Position numbers and translations under genes: made by a program. Positions 32,350 to 45,700 of a DNA stretch of 64,000 nt are shown here, one piece after another (within the stretch, counting starts at the first letter, position 1; each line of letters begins with the position of its first letter). The stretch covers positions 558,001 to 622,000 of the forward strand of contig JAYXKI010000012.1 of the NCBI GenBank assembly GCA_037892935.1. Reading direction: 5' to 3'. Under the pieces are notes generated by a model. It was not told the origin of the DNA. It did not search any database and saw only the letters and a program-made list of their open reading frames with translations. The DNA is from Phlebopus portentosus. Taxonomy: Eukaryota > Basidiomycota > Agaricomycetes > Boletales > Boletinellaceae.

Positions 32350-34531
32350 GGCCAATTCCCTTGTCGGTAAGCCCGAAAGAGATTGGAGAGCAACGAAAGA
32401 CACTGAATCTATAAATTTCTGCAGGAATAGAGTGACAATCAATCGACAGAAGTAGTGATTGAAATGATTACTCGCTGTAAGTGTCTATACCATGCATGCT
32501 TCTGACAAGGCCAAGCTGAATCTCTATATTTGTCGTGACTTGTTCTGCTCGTAACGTTCATTAGAGAATTCTTTGCTTGGTATTTTCTTCGCACCAACGC
32601 TCCTCAGGTTTTGTCGAATAATATTCCTTGGAATTTATAAAAGCTTGTGCTTCGTGCTCGACAAATGCAATGATCGAAATTAGCTTGTTGCGCATGTGTT
32701 CTTTTCATGTCTGAATGGCAATACACGAGTTTCATGAAGCTAATGGATGCTGTTACCTTTTATCCACCACATTATACTATGAACGATGATACTTACGATA
32801 CGTGGTGCTCACTGAAACGCCCGTTTCCTTGGACGTACAGTAATCCCAATACCGTTACTTGTGTTGGTATGAGTCGTGCGTGCTAGATCTGCTTGTTTGA
32901 TGCAAAGAGCTACTATAGAGTTAAAATATCTACAGTATATGTAGAAGAAGTCGGATGCTCGAGTTTCTCGTTTTCTCCCTTCGATTCGGTCAGCAGGTTC
33001 TGTATCGTTCTGAACTGAGTCAGCCTTTGCTCGGAGAACTTGGCAACATGTTGAGTGACTAATGAGAAGACTGAGAAATAAAAAGAACTGAAAGCGTGGG
33101 AACGAGTCGGAGATGATGTTTCGATAATCTTAATCCGATTCTCTTATGCGCCAGACGCTTGCCTTCTGTCTCCTCTGTCTGACCAACCTTCCTAAGCTCG
33201 TCAATTGAACCGCATTCTTGAACGGTCTGGGTCAAAATGAAGCTGAAAGAGAAGAGCGAAACTAGTCTAGGCTTGATCCTTTCCCAGTTCTTGCGCTACA
33301 GACTCCGTTCGGAACATCTCACGGCGAACGTTCTGGACATACACGAGCTTAGAATTCACCCGTTTCGTTCCAATTGTTACTGTGTTCGTTGATTACATGG
33401 CTCTACTCTACATTCTGTGAGAAATTTGGGATCATTTTGTCCCGTTAGGAGTTCAAATGCGAAAATTTCGGGTGAGTTTCGTATTATCTTGAACATAATT
33501 CAAAATGGCACCGAGATAACATGCGTTTTTATAATCCCTGGACAAACCCCGAGATGTCCCAATCGGTTTCCTTTTTGATTTTATAATCCACAATCCGTCA
33601 TAAACTGTGAGCGTGAACCACAAGTCGAACCATGCGCACGCTTTTTTCTGAGATAAGACAAGATATTACCAAGTCGTGTCTCATGAAGGAATCAGGGGCC
33701 GAGGAGGTCATGCTTCTTCGTCCAGTTGGGTGAGAAAACCGGTATTGTGCTGGACCTGATTCGCCGTTCAAACTTGAAAGGCCCTCCACGTTGGTGAGCA
33801 CTGAATGTTTACATTCTGTTGGCCCGGGCGTGAGCTCACAACATGGCAGTTACATGGACGCTCGCATGCTCTTCTGTGCCTACAATTGCAAGTTTCCGTA
33901 AGAGGAGAGGCGATCAGGGCAGCACGGCAGTATTCGTGGCCCAGACTGGCGAGTATATTCTTCCGCACCGCACCTATTCTGAGGCCCGGCTTTCTCATTT
34001 GCCGCTGGATATCTTCTTGCTTCAGGTATTTCCCATAGCTGTAGCTGTCATTACCGCGAAGAGGCACCTATTTATGCAACCGATCTCTTTTTCTCCCATC
34101 GAGGGAAACCTAGAAGTACCCTTGCAGCCTGACAGTTTGATTTGGTCCTCCTTATGAATGGAAACTGTGTCATGTAATGATCCATCTGTCAATCTGTTGG
34201 ACTGAATACGCTTCTCTTGGATGAACTGCTAGTCTGCTCTTGCCTGGAGTTTGCAATTCTCAAGCCGCGAAGCTTGTCTGGGAGTCCGCTTTAATTTGTG
34301 GAGTATTCTCCCTTCTCTGTTCACATATCTGTGGATGACTAGAGCTTGATGTATGGCTCGATTTATACTGGGAATGCCAGCATCATTTCTTCATGTTGGA
34401 AATTTCAGTGGAGTAATGTATTCCGATGTTTTTTGGTGCCTGACGCACACCATCTCACTCGAAAGAACACGTTCAAAGATAGGCCTGGCCCTATGTCCGT
34501 GGAAGAGCTATGATAATAACGACACAAATAG
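32350..34531. other. Intergenic region
   Basis: Short overlapping frames occur on both strands near 33600-34150, with no domain, signal peptide or splice-supported extension. No repeats noted. Confidence 0.45.
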
Positions 34532-34538
34532 TATAAAA
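34532..34538 (+). promoter_or_regulatory. TATA box of small secreted protein 2
   Basis: TATAAAA 105 bp before the ATG at 34637, followed by a strongly pyrimidine-rich leader. Confidence 0.5.
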
Positions 34539-34636
34539 GAGTTGCAAGGACTCTACATCTTTCTGACCGTTCTCATTTCACTTCTCTCATTACCACTCAA
34601 CCTCGCCTTCTCTCCTAGCAACCTTTCGGCAAGCAA

Positions 34637-35008
34637 ATGTGGTCAATCGCAATACTAGCCGCGGCCGCCGCATTTTTCGGAACTTGCGCATCCGCTGCGC
34701 CTCAATTGAGTGTCTTACCAGAGCTATCTCTCTGCATGACGGGTTCTCTTGCTGGTTTTGTGCCTCCTGAACTGGACAACCTCATTGGCGAATGTCAGGA
34801 GGGAGAGTCCTGCGAGCCGGTATTGTCACCTGAGTTGGAACCTATTCTTGAAATACTGCTTGGATCAGGCATGAGCGAACTACCGGTAGATGTTGGCGTA
34901 TGTGCCTCAGTATCTAATTTTTTTTCTGCTGATGCTGAAGTTTTCTCTGTGATAAGGTATGCACAACTGTGTCGCAGTAAACATGTACATATATTTGTTT
35001 CCGAATAA
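34637..35008 (+). CDS. Small secreted protein 2
   Basis: MWSIAILAAAAAFFGTCASA is a signal peptide with likely cleavage before APQLSVLPELSLC. The mature part is acidic with a few cysteines (LC, EC, SCEP) and repeats of the type PEL/SPELEP. The open frame continues to 35008 (123 codons). However, a good 43-nt intron (34898-34940, GTATGT donor, TCTAAT and CTGAT branch-like sites) would give the shorter end ELPVDVGFSL, stopping at 34952 (about 90 residues). Both ends are possible. No known domain. It lies about 2.3 kb from small secreted protein 1 in the same orientation, and both are TATA-driven and share an AAP signal-cleavage context, but clear homology is not visible. Confidence 0.55.
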   Translation: MWSIAILAAAAAFFGTCASAAPQLSVLPELSLCMTGSLAGFVPPELDNLIGECQEGESCEPVLSPELEPILEILLGSGMSELPVDVGVCASVSNFFSADAEVFSVIRYAQLCRSKHVHIFVSE

Positions 35009-35632
35009 CGTCGCATGTGGCGTTAGTCAGTGTAAGTGTGTTTCGGAAGCCGATTGCTCCATTATTGATACGTTATCTTTATTGTAAAGTCGTGCCTGGT
35101 CCGTTGCTTTGGGCCTTCGATAAAAATCCTCTTTGGAGAAATGAATGAAAACTCCGACAATTCGGATTTGTTTGTTTCATATATTATTCTCAGATCAAGT
35201 AGGAGCACGATAGAACTTTTAGCATATGAAATCGGAAATCTGTAGAACGGTCGAAGAAAATCTTGTCGAAGAACATCTGATTGAACCATGGTCTTTAGTA
35301 TTGAATCTCCGCTCAGAACTGAAAGCGCGAACCGCGTCGCAATCACGTGCAAAAAATCTCATTTCAGATGTTGACGTGTTGACTGGTAGTACCTGACGCT
35401 CGATCTTTCTTCGTCACTTTCGCAGTCTGCTTCACGGCTAGATCAGGCTCTGTATTAGCGCAGGCTGATTTTTCTGTAAAAATAATCAAAAAAAATTTTT
35501 TTTTTGTCTAGCCGGCACAGTAAATCACGTCATAGCAAAGTGACACATTTCCCGCGAGAAGCTACTGTATGTTTTTGCCGACATCAACGCCAGGTTCACC
35601 TTCACGCGGATTCTTTTTTGACCCCGCTAACC
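35009..35632. other. Intergenic/promoter region of transporter 2
   Basis: Contains a CACGTG element (35344-35349), 289 bp before the transporter start, in a block that also precedes the decayed third copy, plus an A/T run near 35485-35505. Confidence 0.5.
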
Positions 35633-37410
35633 ATGTCAGGATCCGAAGGATACAGACCGTTGGATGATGGGTGCGAGCCTGGGAGTTCCGCAATGCGGAA
35701 GGACTGCGCTGGTTGGAGCGAATCGTGGCTGTCACGCCTCGTAGAAATGAACGCTGGGTTTCTACTTGTCGGTGCCGCGCAGGCGTTCTTTGCTTTCATG
35801 GACTTGACAGTGAAGCTTTTGAATGAGATCGATCCACCTGTTCCGACTTTGGAGGTGCGCACAGCTGCGTTGTTCCAAGACTTGCATGGCTTAATTTATG
35901 CGAATAGTTGATAGATGTCCGAATGGTGCGCTCGCCCTTTCTCTCTTCGCCACACGAGCCATGTCTGTTTACTACTGGTGTCACATATCCAGGGAATCAC
36001 GTATCTGTTTTGTGTTGCGTATATGTATGTCCATGGGTTAGAATACGGCTCGTGTCCCTAAGTTGTGGGTTTTCAGGCTTTGGAAGAAAGTGCCTGATCC
36101 TTTCCTGGGACCAAAGGGGGTCAGGAATTTGCTTGCCATCCGTGGCTTCTGCGGGTATGTCTGCCCATGTCGCCGATGAATTGTATTTTTGGGAGAAAGC
36201 AATCAGTTTTACAGGTCTATTTGGCACATATTATTCGCTGCGTTACCTTTCTCTATCCGATGCAACGGCATTGTTTTTCCTTGCGCCATTAGCTACAGCT
36301 GTAGTCGCTTACTTCTTTCTCGGAGAGCCGTTACGTTTACGTGAAGTTCTTGCGGGAGGTATGTTGTTCTCTGTTCTTGCCGGCTGAACCCCGACTTATT
36401 TCAAGCATCCATTCAGTAATAAGTCTAATTGGAGTGGTCTTGATTGCCCATCCCGAGGCACTATTTGGATCTGAACCAGGAACGAAAAGTTATTCTGAAG
36501 GAACGCCTGTTGAAAGGCTGATCGCCGTCAGGTATGACTTCGCTATTTGACAGAAGACGTTTTCTAACTCTCCCGCAGTGTGGCATTGGTAGGCGTACTG
36601 GGAGCCTCCGGAGCTTGTAATTTTCGGCACATTCATTTGGGCATGCGTAGTTGCTCACTCTAACGCAGACACATCCATTCGAGCAATTGGCAACCGCGCA
36701 CACGCCATGCACGCGATGTCGTATTTCTCCTTGTGGTGCGTGATCGTTTCAACTATCGGGTAAGTCCATTCATCTTGTCACTATGGATGATGGCCTGATA
36801 TCGCCTTCAACCCCCAGAATAATAGTGACTCGCGAATCGATCGTGATTCCGACGCGCCTCATATGGCTCGCCTTGCTTATCCTGATTGGCATTTTTGGCT
36901 TTGTAGCACAGGTAAGATCGCTATCGGGTCTTGGCCTCTGACTGTGACACCTCTCGAAATTAGATGCTATTAACTCTAGGCTTTCAGCGTGGAGCAGCTG
37001 GTCGTAGTGCAATGGCCATTTATGTTCAGGTCAGTGCGCATATTACCTTCTGCAGAATTAAGCTCACAAGTTAGTTTCAGATGATCTTCGCGATAGCCCT
37101 CGAGCGAATTTTCTTCCGCACCGTCCCTTCGATATTATCCGTAACAGGAATTGCAATTATCATGGGCTCAGCTATCTTCGTGGCGGTTCGTTATCAATCA
37201 TTTCTGATTCACTCTAAAGACTTATCTGCATCCTCGCTACAGCTAACGAAGCAGACGAAAGAAACCAGTATGGCTGCCATCGACGGAACAGATAATGAGT
37301 CGAATCCGGGTATTGAGGATGAAGCTCAGAGCTCAGAGACGCGCCGCCTGCTTTCTGCAACCGAACGAAATACTTGTTACGAGTCCATTCCAGATACGAG
37401 AGCCTGTTAA
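35633..37410 (+). CDS. EamA/drug-metabolite transporter family membrane protein (paralogue 2)
   Basis: About 420 residues, with the same exon plan as paralogue 1. MSGSEGYRPLDDG opens the protein, then RLVEMNAGFLLVGAAQAFFA, micro-exon LIDVRM (35908-35925), GITYLFCVAYM, LWKKVPDPFLGPKGVRNLLA, and IRGFCG-FTGLFGTYYSLRYL. The last of these needs the acceptor in CAATCAG just before TTTTACAG. LSLSDATALFFLAPLATAVV, ISLIGVVLIAHPEALFGS, RAIGNRAHAMHAMSYFSLW, FGFVAQMLLTLGFQRGAAGR and ITGIAIIMGSAIF-type helices follow. The tail is short and acidic (IEDEAQSSETRRLLSAT) and lacks the Ala/Asp extension of paralogue 1. All helices are intact, so it is probably functional; the substrate is unknown. Confidence 0.8.
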
Positions 37411-38064
37411 CATCAAAATACGGTCGCAGGAGCTTCTGTTGTTTACGTACGCGACTACGGATATCTCAAAATATCCGCGATTGGCATCAACGGACGTCGC
37501 GTGCTCCGCTTCCCTTGCACTGTAAGTGCTCAAAGAAGTGCCCTTAGACTCGGGAGTTCACATTCCATTACTCTCTGCGTCTGGTATTAATAGTATTCAA
37601 CCACAATGCATTTCAGTTGTTATGTACATATATCTTATATGTGAAGCCTTCACACTAGTGTATCGAGAATAGCCCGTGGATCTTGTCTATACAGATCGTT
37701 GACCTTTGGGTATGGTGCAAACGGACCCGCCAATGTTTTGAACTCCGATCAGAACTCCGTATTGTGCTCGCGACACGATCACGTGCTGCGGTCGTCTCCA
37801 ACATCAACGATCGTCCGCCCACTTCTCTCCTATCCTATCCTCTTCTATGAATAACCCCACTGTCTGTTGTTTCGCCCCATGAGATTTCCTGGAGCCCGTG
37901 GGCAATAAGTGATGTGCTTCCGCAAGGCTCGTGATGAATCTGAAGTCCGTCATGGTGTCTACCCCCGGACGGGCGGCACTGCTGGCGACGCGCACCATAA
38001 GTAATCGTGTACTCTGGTAGATACTATTTGGCGCCTTGCATATTGATGCTTCCCTGCCTCAAAC
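37411..38064. other. Intergenic region between tandem transporter copies
   Basis: Holds the 3' flank of copy 2 and a copy of the upstream block with TCAGAACT and CACGTG (37780-37785), 285 bp before the ATG of the decayed copy. Confidence 0.5.
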
Positions 38065-39735
38065 ATGTCTCCTTTGGAAAGTGATCGACTCGTGAACGAC
38101 GACCGCGCCGGAGAGACTGAATAACACCAGACTATCGTCGGTATATCACGACTGTCGCGCATCGTTCAGGCGAATGCTAGATTTCTGCTCATTTAGTCAG
38201 CTCAGGCATTCTTTGCACTCAATAATGTGGCGGTGAAAACGCTCCACAAGACTGATCCTCCCGTGTCGACTCTGGGGGTGAGGGTTGTTGAACTTTTCTG
38301 ATATGTATCGCGTTTACTGTTTACAACAGTTCATACACGCTCGCATGGTGCGTTTCTAACTTTATCCTGACCATCAAGTTACTGTCTAAATTGAGACAAT
38401 TAGGTCTTCACAAACTTGCTCTATATTGCGTACCTGTATGTCTCCGCATGATAACGTTGCTCCACCTGACGAGTTACTATCAGTCTATTAAAGCGGGTGC
38501 CGGACCCCCGGTTCGGACCAGAAGTCCGAGCGTTTCCCGTTGCCTGTGGGCCGTATGGGTACGTCGAATCTGGTCTCCTTGAAACTCAAATCTAACCGAG
38601 GTCTTCCAGCTTCACTGAGTTGTTTAGCGCACACTAAGCAATGCGCTACCCCTCCATATCCGACGTGACGGCACTATTTTTTCTTTCACCTTCGTCCACT
38701 GCCTTAGTCATCAGCTTCCTCCTTGGAGAGCCTTTCCAGCCCCGCCAGACTCTAGAAAGAGGTATATACATCCATTGTAATCCTCTTCGTTTGGTTTGTC
38801 TGATGTTTATTCGAAGTACTGAGCCTGGGTGGAGTGATCTTGATCGCTTGTCTAGAAGCAATACTTGGACTCGGGCCTGATATTTCAACCGCACCGGGAG
38901 AGGTCACTCCCACTCAACGACTCATTGCGGCCGGGTATGTATCATCCACTTGAGCTGATGCGGATTATAAACCCTGTCTTATCTGGCGTGGCATTCTGAA
39001 TATGCCGTGCTTTATTTTTTCTGGAGCATGTACATCGAGGCTAGATATTTTATGCAACATGGTCAGATTATTGATCTCGATAGACACGTTCGTTCGAGCA
39101 ATTGTCGATCGCGCGTACGCCATGCATTCGATGTTGTATTTGTCTATGTGCTGCATAATCATTTCGAGCTTTGCGTGAGTCCCTGAGCTTTTCCACTACG
39201 TAGGCCGCGACCAACCTGACGTTTGAGCAGGACGTTGATCAACCGTGGACTGTTTATTCTTCCACAAGCCCTACGTGGCCCGTGCTTTTCCCGGTGCTCG
39301 GTATCCTTGGATGACCCTAGGTTTTCACCGGGGAGTAGCAGGTCGCAGTGCAATGGGTAATTGCGTCCAAGTAAGTGATGACTTGAATGGTTGCAGTAAT
39401 CTTTCATAATCCAAGCTCAGATCGTTTTTGCTCTTATTTTTGAGTGGATCCTTTCTCACACTCGTCTGTCTATGCTGTCTGCAGTCACCATGTTGTTCTT
39501 AACGAGCTCTGCTATATTTGTGACGGTCCGATATTGATATTGTATTTGTTTGATGCTGGAGATAACTAACGCAGTCGCCATAGCTAGCAAACCGGCCCAC
39601 ACAAGCAACGTCTATAGCGCACCCAGATTGAGGGTTTGAGAGTGGAGACGCCGATCCAGAGGCGCAGCGACTACTTCCGCATGGAAAGAGATTGTCTTAC
39701 GACTCAGTCCTGAACAATAGCAGAGATAATTCGAC
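38065..39735 (+). pseudogene. Decayed third copy of the EamA transporter
   Basis: Recognisable blocks in the right order are MSPLESDRLVNDDRAGE then a stop, RIVQANARFLL then an in-frame TAG, SAQAFFALNNVAVKTLH with DPPVSTLG, and micro-exon FIHARM (38330-38347). Then come MRYPSISDVTALFFLSPSST with ALVISFLLGEPFQPRQTL, LSLGGVILIACLEAILGL, FVRAIVDRAYAMHSMLYLSM, GFHRGVAGRSAMG, LIFEWILSHTRLSMLS and a tail containing AQRLLPHGKRLSYDSVL. The segment matching LWKKVPDP..AIRG is scrambled, helices are lost and several stops interrupt the frames. Copies 2 and 3 are tandem and share upstream sequence, so this is a duplicate that has lost function. Confidence 0.8.
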
Positions 39736-42700
39736 TTATGAAAAACAGGGGACCCAGTCTGTCGAGTCCGCACCGAAGAATAAGTTCTTTATGTGTAAGC
39801 AAGTTACTATCTCCATCTGGGGTAGCTGATGGAAGTGACGATGTCAGATATTGCCATCAGATAAAACGGCCCAGGACAGAAACTAATTCGTGAACGTCCA
39901 TCGTATATATCAGTACCGGTCTTAACGATGGCTGCCTTCAGGTATATAAGCGGCACTTGACGGCATTTTGACACTTTTCGCCTTCTTACTTCTTCGCTGG
40001 TCGCTTTCCCCGTAGAGAGCGATAGATCAATCGAAGCAACTTCTTCTATATTCGCAAATTCACACTCTATCGGCATCGATTCGCGGGAGGCCTATCGTAC
40101 CACTATCTCGTGCGTCATTGGCTCATTGAGATCTCATCCTCGCACGATATAAGCAACGTCGATTGCTTTCGCCTCGGACTCGGGGAAGTCGGAACTTCTG
40201 GCACAGAGTCCGCCCGGCCCATGCCATGAACTTCTCAGCAACTATCACTCAGATTCTATGTGCCTTTGTTATCGTGGACGCGCTGTCTCACTCATGTGAT
40301 ACGATACAATCAATTAGTACGCAGCGACGATCTCAGCTCCGCGTCACTATCTGGTACACTCATGCGCAGCGCCGCTGCTCTACTCCGCTGCAGAAAGCTA
40401 ACGATTGGTACCTGTGTCATCCCAGGATATCGGCGCATCTCGCCCTGCAAGGTCCACCTTGATTAATGGAGTGGAAGTCTATTAGGCTTCTAGCCTCACC
40501 ACTTCCCGAAGTTCCTCGCTGGCGATATTCTTGCTCACTTGCTGACCTCATTCTTTACATGTCTGATTGATCGAGGTTGCAGCGGAAGACGTTCTGAAGC
40601 CGAATAATTCGACGTTTACCGTAGAGCTAATCATTGTCTCGTCATCCAAGATTATCTGCCTTTGTTTGTCTCCCTCAGGTAATGCGTATAACTACATACA
40701 GAGTCAAGCAGTTCTTGCAGTAAGTGCGCCCTCTCCTCCTTGGTATATCTGACAATTCGCTTCGATCAGTCAATCCTCCCAAGACCATCTTATGCTATCA
40801 GGAACAATTTAAATGACTTATCTCCTACTCGATTATAGCTTGTCGATCCTCAGATGGCTTGCAAAAGCATCTGTCTTACATTTGACAAGCCAGGTCCCAT
40901 CGCCCTAGCCACTGACCGATTCCATCTGCAATGATCGTCTCAGATTAGGCTTAGCCTCTTGACAGTGACAGATTCGACGACACGAAGGATCGACTAGATT
41001 AAAGTGGGTCAACATGAATCGATGCGGTCTGGACTATCGACGGGCAGTATTATTACGTATTTTGGGTCGGCTTGTTTGTGAGTTGGTCACTCATGATCAT
41101 CAACTACTCAAGATTGGATTACTCGTGCTAGACTCTGGCTTTACAGATGCCCTGAATTTAATCTGAGCGGCATCGGATCTTAAAGCTTTTCCAGAATGGA
41201 AAAGAATCGCTGCTAGCTAGTGCGGACTTATTGGTCGTGGCTTGACTTATAAGTACTGCACGAAGATCCAACAGTATGTACATGTGTGTCACGCTGATTA
41301 TCCGCAGCCATGTCCTTCATGATCAGCTGTGGACTCGGAGTAGCGTGCCTGTTCGGAGCTTAGCCATTAGATATGTCGTGAGTCAGTTCGCTTGAGCATC
41401 GCCTTTCAAAATCGAATACTTGACCGAGGTGTGTAACATCCGTCTCCACCAATTCTAGCCAAACCGTGGAACATGGGCTGTACGTAGAGCGCTCGCTGCG
41501 CTTTCTCACGTCGTCCGATGAACGTCTCCGTTTCTACTATTGTTCCTCTGCCAGGGTCACCGGAGTCTTTCGGGATAGTGCCGACGGAGGTGCATGCGCG
41601 TTTCAGCCCTCTTCTGTTCTTCTCTCCGTCTGTCGGAGCTGGGTACCTGAGCACGAACATGAATAGAATACGAGAAAAGGATACTCGCGAAGGCCAAATG
41701 AACACTTCTTACGACTTCTTGTGTCTGTCCTTTTCACCTTCAACCCTGCCGTTCTCTTTCTGCAAAGCTCCGTTCCGATTCTTTCAGGAGCTGCGGGAGT
41801 TTTACGAAGTAACGTGCGCACCTTGAGGCCAAAGGATATCTTTGAACCTCACCGATTCAATGGAACTTCACTAACTCAGGTCCGCGGACCCGGAGTGACG
41901 GAACGGCGCCATACGTGCCTTTTTGAGCCCGCCGAAAGGACGGCGGGAACAAATATGGAACAAGACTAAACTATTACAGGTAATCAAAGGTCTATTTTCG
42001 TCGTTTTCGTCATCCCGGCGTATAGATGTTCATTCACGACCTGGTGAATGTATCTCCTCCCTGGTGAGAACAATGCTAACCTTTGTTGGATGTAGATAAT
42101 CAGCCACATTCCGTCTGTACGTACAGACGGGATAGATGAATGAATAGAACTATCTGATTACGATTTGTGACTTAATCGGTGAGTCGTGTGCTATGTGCGA
42201 AAATGAATGGATGAATGAATGAGTCAGCTAACGTGTTGCCGTTGCACGGGTATGTAGTACATGACTCTGTCGTTCGTAGCCGCGCGTTCGAGAAGAGTTC
42301 TGAACGAAGTTCTGGACGATGCCGAAGGAAGCCGAGGGTGAGTAACTGGCTGACTCGTGGATGTGGACTCGTGTTTTGATTAATATGAGAAGAAGTCCAA
42401 TTACCAGATCGAGTCGGGTCGATTCTACATCAATGGGAATGCATCATATGAAGCTTGGAAGCACCGTGGGCATTGACTCGCGCAATAAACCACAAAAGCT
42501 AGATTCTGTGAAGGTTCGTGCTGCGCGACCCGGTGCCGGGCGCCATTGCCAAGGTTTCGCAGTCAGTTACATTTCGCATTTGGTGCTTTAGACGAAGCGC
42601 TGAGAGGCCGCGGTGGCCGGTGGCCCTTTCCGTTCAACCAATGATGCATGTATGTATATGTATCTTTTACACCGCTTTGAGGACCCAACTTGGATATCAT

Positions 42701-45700
42701 TCGGGATCTTGAATCGGAAGTGTCAAGGAATGAGGCACACTCTGTGTGTTGTTGGACGCAGTCGGATGATACTCTAAATGTGAACGGACGGATGGATGGA
42801 CAGATGGACGAGCGGAGAGGGCTCTGTCCCGACGACAGTGGAAGCTTATGTTAGAGATGTACACAATGTACATCAGAAGTTCTTTCAATGATCGTAAAGC
42901 TTCCTTCAGATGCATCTCTTCTCCATCTGACACTGATGCTGGCGTTGGAGAGATGGAGAGATGGTGAAATACCGAGGGAGATGGGGGAAGGGTGGTGACC
43001 TACCCGTAACCATAAACTATAACTGCTCGTTCCGGTCACGATTCACGTATGATGGAACAACCTTTTACACCTGACATCCGGAGAGAACCTGCGTACGGAT
43101 GCGGAGCGGAGTATCTTACTCTACTTAGTAGTATACTTGCTTTCGATTGGTGCTAGCGATGACGGAGGCATTAGCAGAGCGGCGGGAGTGGATGCAGTCA
43201 GCCAGTCAGCCGGTGAGTGGTCACCGGTGAACTTTGATTGATTGAATTACTTTTGTGAGGTTGTATGTAAGCTCTAACTTTGAACGCACCTGCTGTTCAA
43301 ATAACTTGGCATATTGCATATGCATGTATCAGTGCGAATGCTTTTGTAAAGAGAAGCAGGTCGATCAAAGGAGCTAGTACAAGCTTCGCTTGATTGAGGG
43401 GGTGGATACTATAACTCGGCGGGCACATGATTAGAAGGTTCTATGTAAAGCATTAGCATATTCAATATTTATATTTATGCGCTCACGCAGAAAACCAATA
43501 CGCATATAGAAGCGCCAGTATCCAGATGCACTTGAACAATCGACTTGATAGATGGCCTTCTTCTGTTGTTCGAACTCTGTGTAGTGACCAGTAGGAGGGG
43601 GCGGGATGAAGTTAGACCTGAACTTGCGGAGAGAAGAAAGACCCGGATGACTCGGGTCTGGAGAATAGCATTAATACATACTGTGATACCAAAAACATAA
43701 AATACCGAAGGTGGAAGTATGAATACTATGGGAACGATCAGAGGGATGAGCACAGATAGGCAAACAGACGAAAACTAAATCGGATAGGGAATAAAGCTAA
43801 GCGATGATAGAGTGGGTAGGAAACTCGTTCGAATTGAAATATTTGTAAAGGTACAACAGACTAGAAACCGCTACCAGCCTAGATAGTGTTATTGGTATTG
43901 GTACTTACGACGAGAGGGCTTGCGCGTCCCGGCGAAGCGTACGATATGGTATCGAATCGATACAAACTGGCAGACTGGAATGGCTCAGACTGGGTAAAAT
44001 ATAGCAATTCGTAAAATGCCGAATGGATGGACGAGACGCCTAGCCACATATGTAAGATACAAAAGTTATACTCGACAAGCTGTGATGTCATTCTCTGGTG
44101 TTTCCCCGAAGAATTGGTTAGAGGCTTGGTCTGTAAGCACTGATTGCTTTACAATAGTCCAGAAAAGTCCATCAGAGGTGCTCCACATCTTCCAAATGTG
44201 TCTGAAAAAAGTCGCCAAATTGGGCGATGACAACCCTCCTAATTATATAATAATTTTACTTACGTGATCGGCCAAATCCTGAGGCCCCAAAAATAAAAAC
44301 ATCTGGCAAACATACCATTTAGACAAATTTTTTTTTTCGAAAGTTCTGCCATCAAACCTTTAAATTTGCAAGAATAAAAACCAAGATTTGATAGCCATCG
44401 ACTGAGAGAACAATTGTAAGGAAGCCGAATCTGAATTTGTGCCGAGGTAGGAGCATAATTTTGAGTTGATGCAGGTAGAGGCACGTGCCGAGTCACACAC
44501 CTTGTTGAGTTTAGCTTTCGCGTATCATCTTAACCAGAAGTCAGTCCACACTGCCTGGGCAAGTGACGCGCAACCCGGAGCGTGCGGGACCTCGTGTACT
44601 TCTCAGCTTAGAGCTAGCGTATCGTATTCTGTTCGGCGTTACTTACACTCTGTGCAAGTTGATTTATTGCAATTTCCTAAGGAGAGGCCTTGGATTTGTC
44701 TGGTCCCTGATCGGCCGACCCTACATTACAGCCGCAACATCCGGCCCTTATCAGATCTGAAAATGATGGATCAACCGCTTTGGTGAGCTTTCCCTGTCTC
44801 TCCCTATAGTCTATTGTCAAAAACACGAGCGTTACAATCGAGTTCCGAACCATCGATAACCATAACGTGGAGTAATGTCCTTGGCAGAATTGCACGAAAC
44901 ATTAGAGTTCAGATACTTCCAACGTGAGTCCTGAATGCATTGACTAGCTCGTATGTGCCACCATCATCTCCTGCGACACTCGCACTAAATGCTCACTCAG
45001 CTATGACCATGCGATGGCGCTGCTCGTATTGATACGACTCATTGATGTGTTTCGCCTCCATCGCATCGCTCATAACCTCGGCTGCTGGAATAAACGCATG
45101 TTCCACACGTTGGTTGGCGATGCCTCTACTCGGAAGCTCAATCCGAAAGATTCTTCAGCCAGCAAGATTACTACACGGTTCCAGTAACCACTGAATTGGC
45201 ATTCAATACTTATTGAATTCTTCCAGACTCTTCCCTCGCGGCTAGAATGATGCACAAGAACCCGAATATACCCCGTCAATACACTAATAAAGGGTGGTTT
45301 CGTTCAATCCTTTCCCTCGTTTTTTCTTTTTCAAGTCAAGTACTATCTAGTACTTTGTGGTCTGAGATCCGGATCCGGATCCCGCTCACAGCGCCACTTG
45401 AGCTTGGCATCTAAGGAGGGTGACGACCTGTGACGACAGGACCGAGCGAAGCGAAATGATCGCGTGCAGGGTCTCAGAGCCTTTCAATCTGCTATAGTTC
45501 GTATTAGCGTGTCCCTGTAGGTCCACTGATCCTCCGTGCTAATGAAACATTACATATTTGATCCTAAAGAGGCTAATCTTAACATTCTCGGTGGTCCTGG
45601 ATGCACCGACACCCGACAGGATTAACTGTATAGCCTGCGTCTTAGGTATGTAGGTCTCGAGCCTTCACGGATCCAGGGGTCGACCTGGGTTGACGTCGAT

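Noticed and set aside
40200..40760. Possible isoprenylcysteine methyltransferase-like fragments
   Set aside because: A hydrophobic N-terminal stretch is visible, but none of the diagnostic family motifs could be found in any frame.
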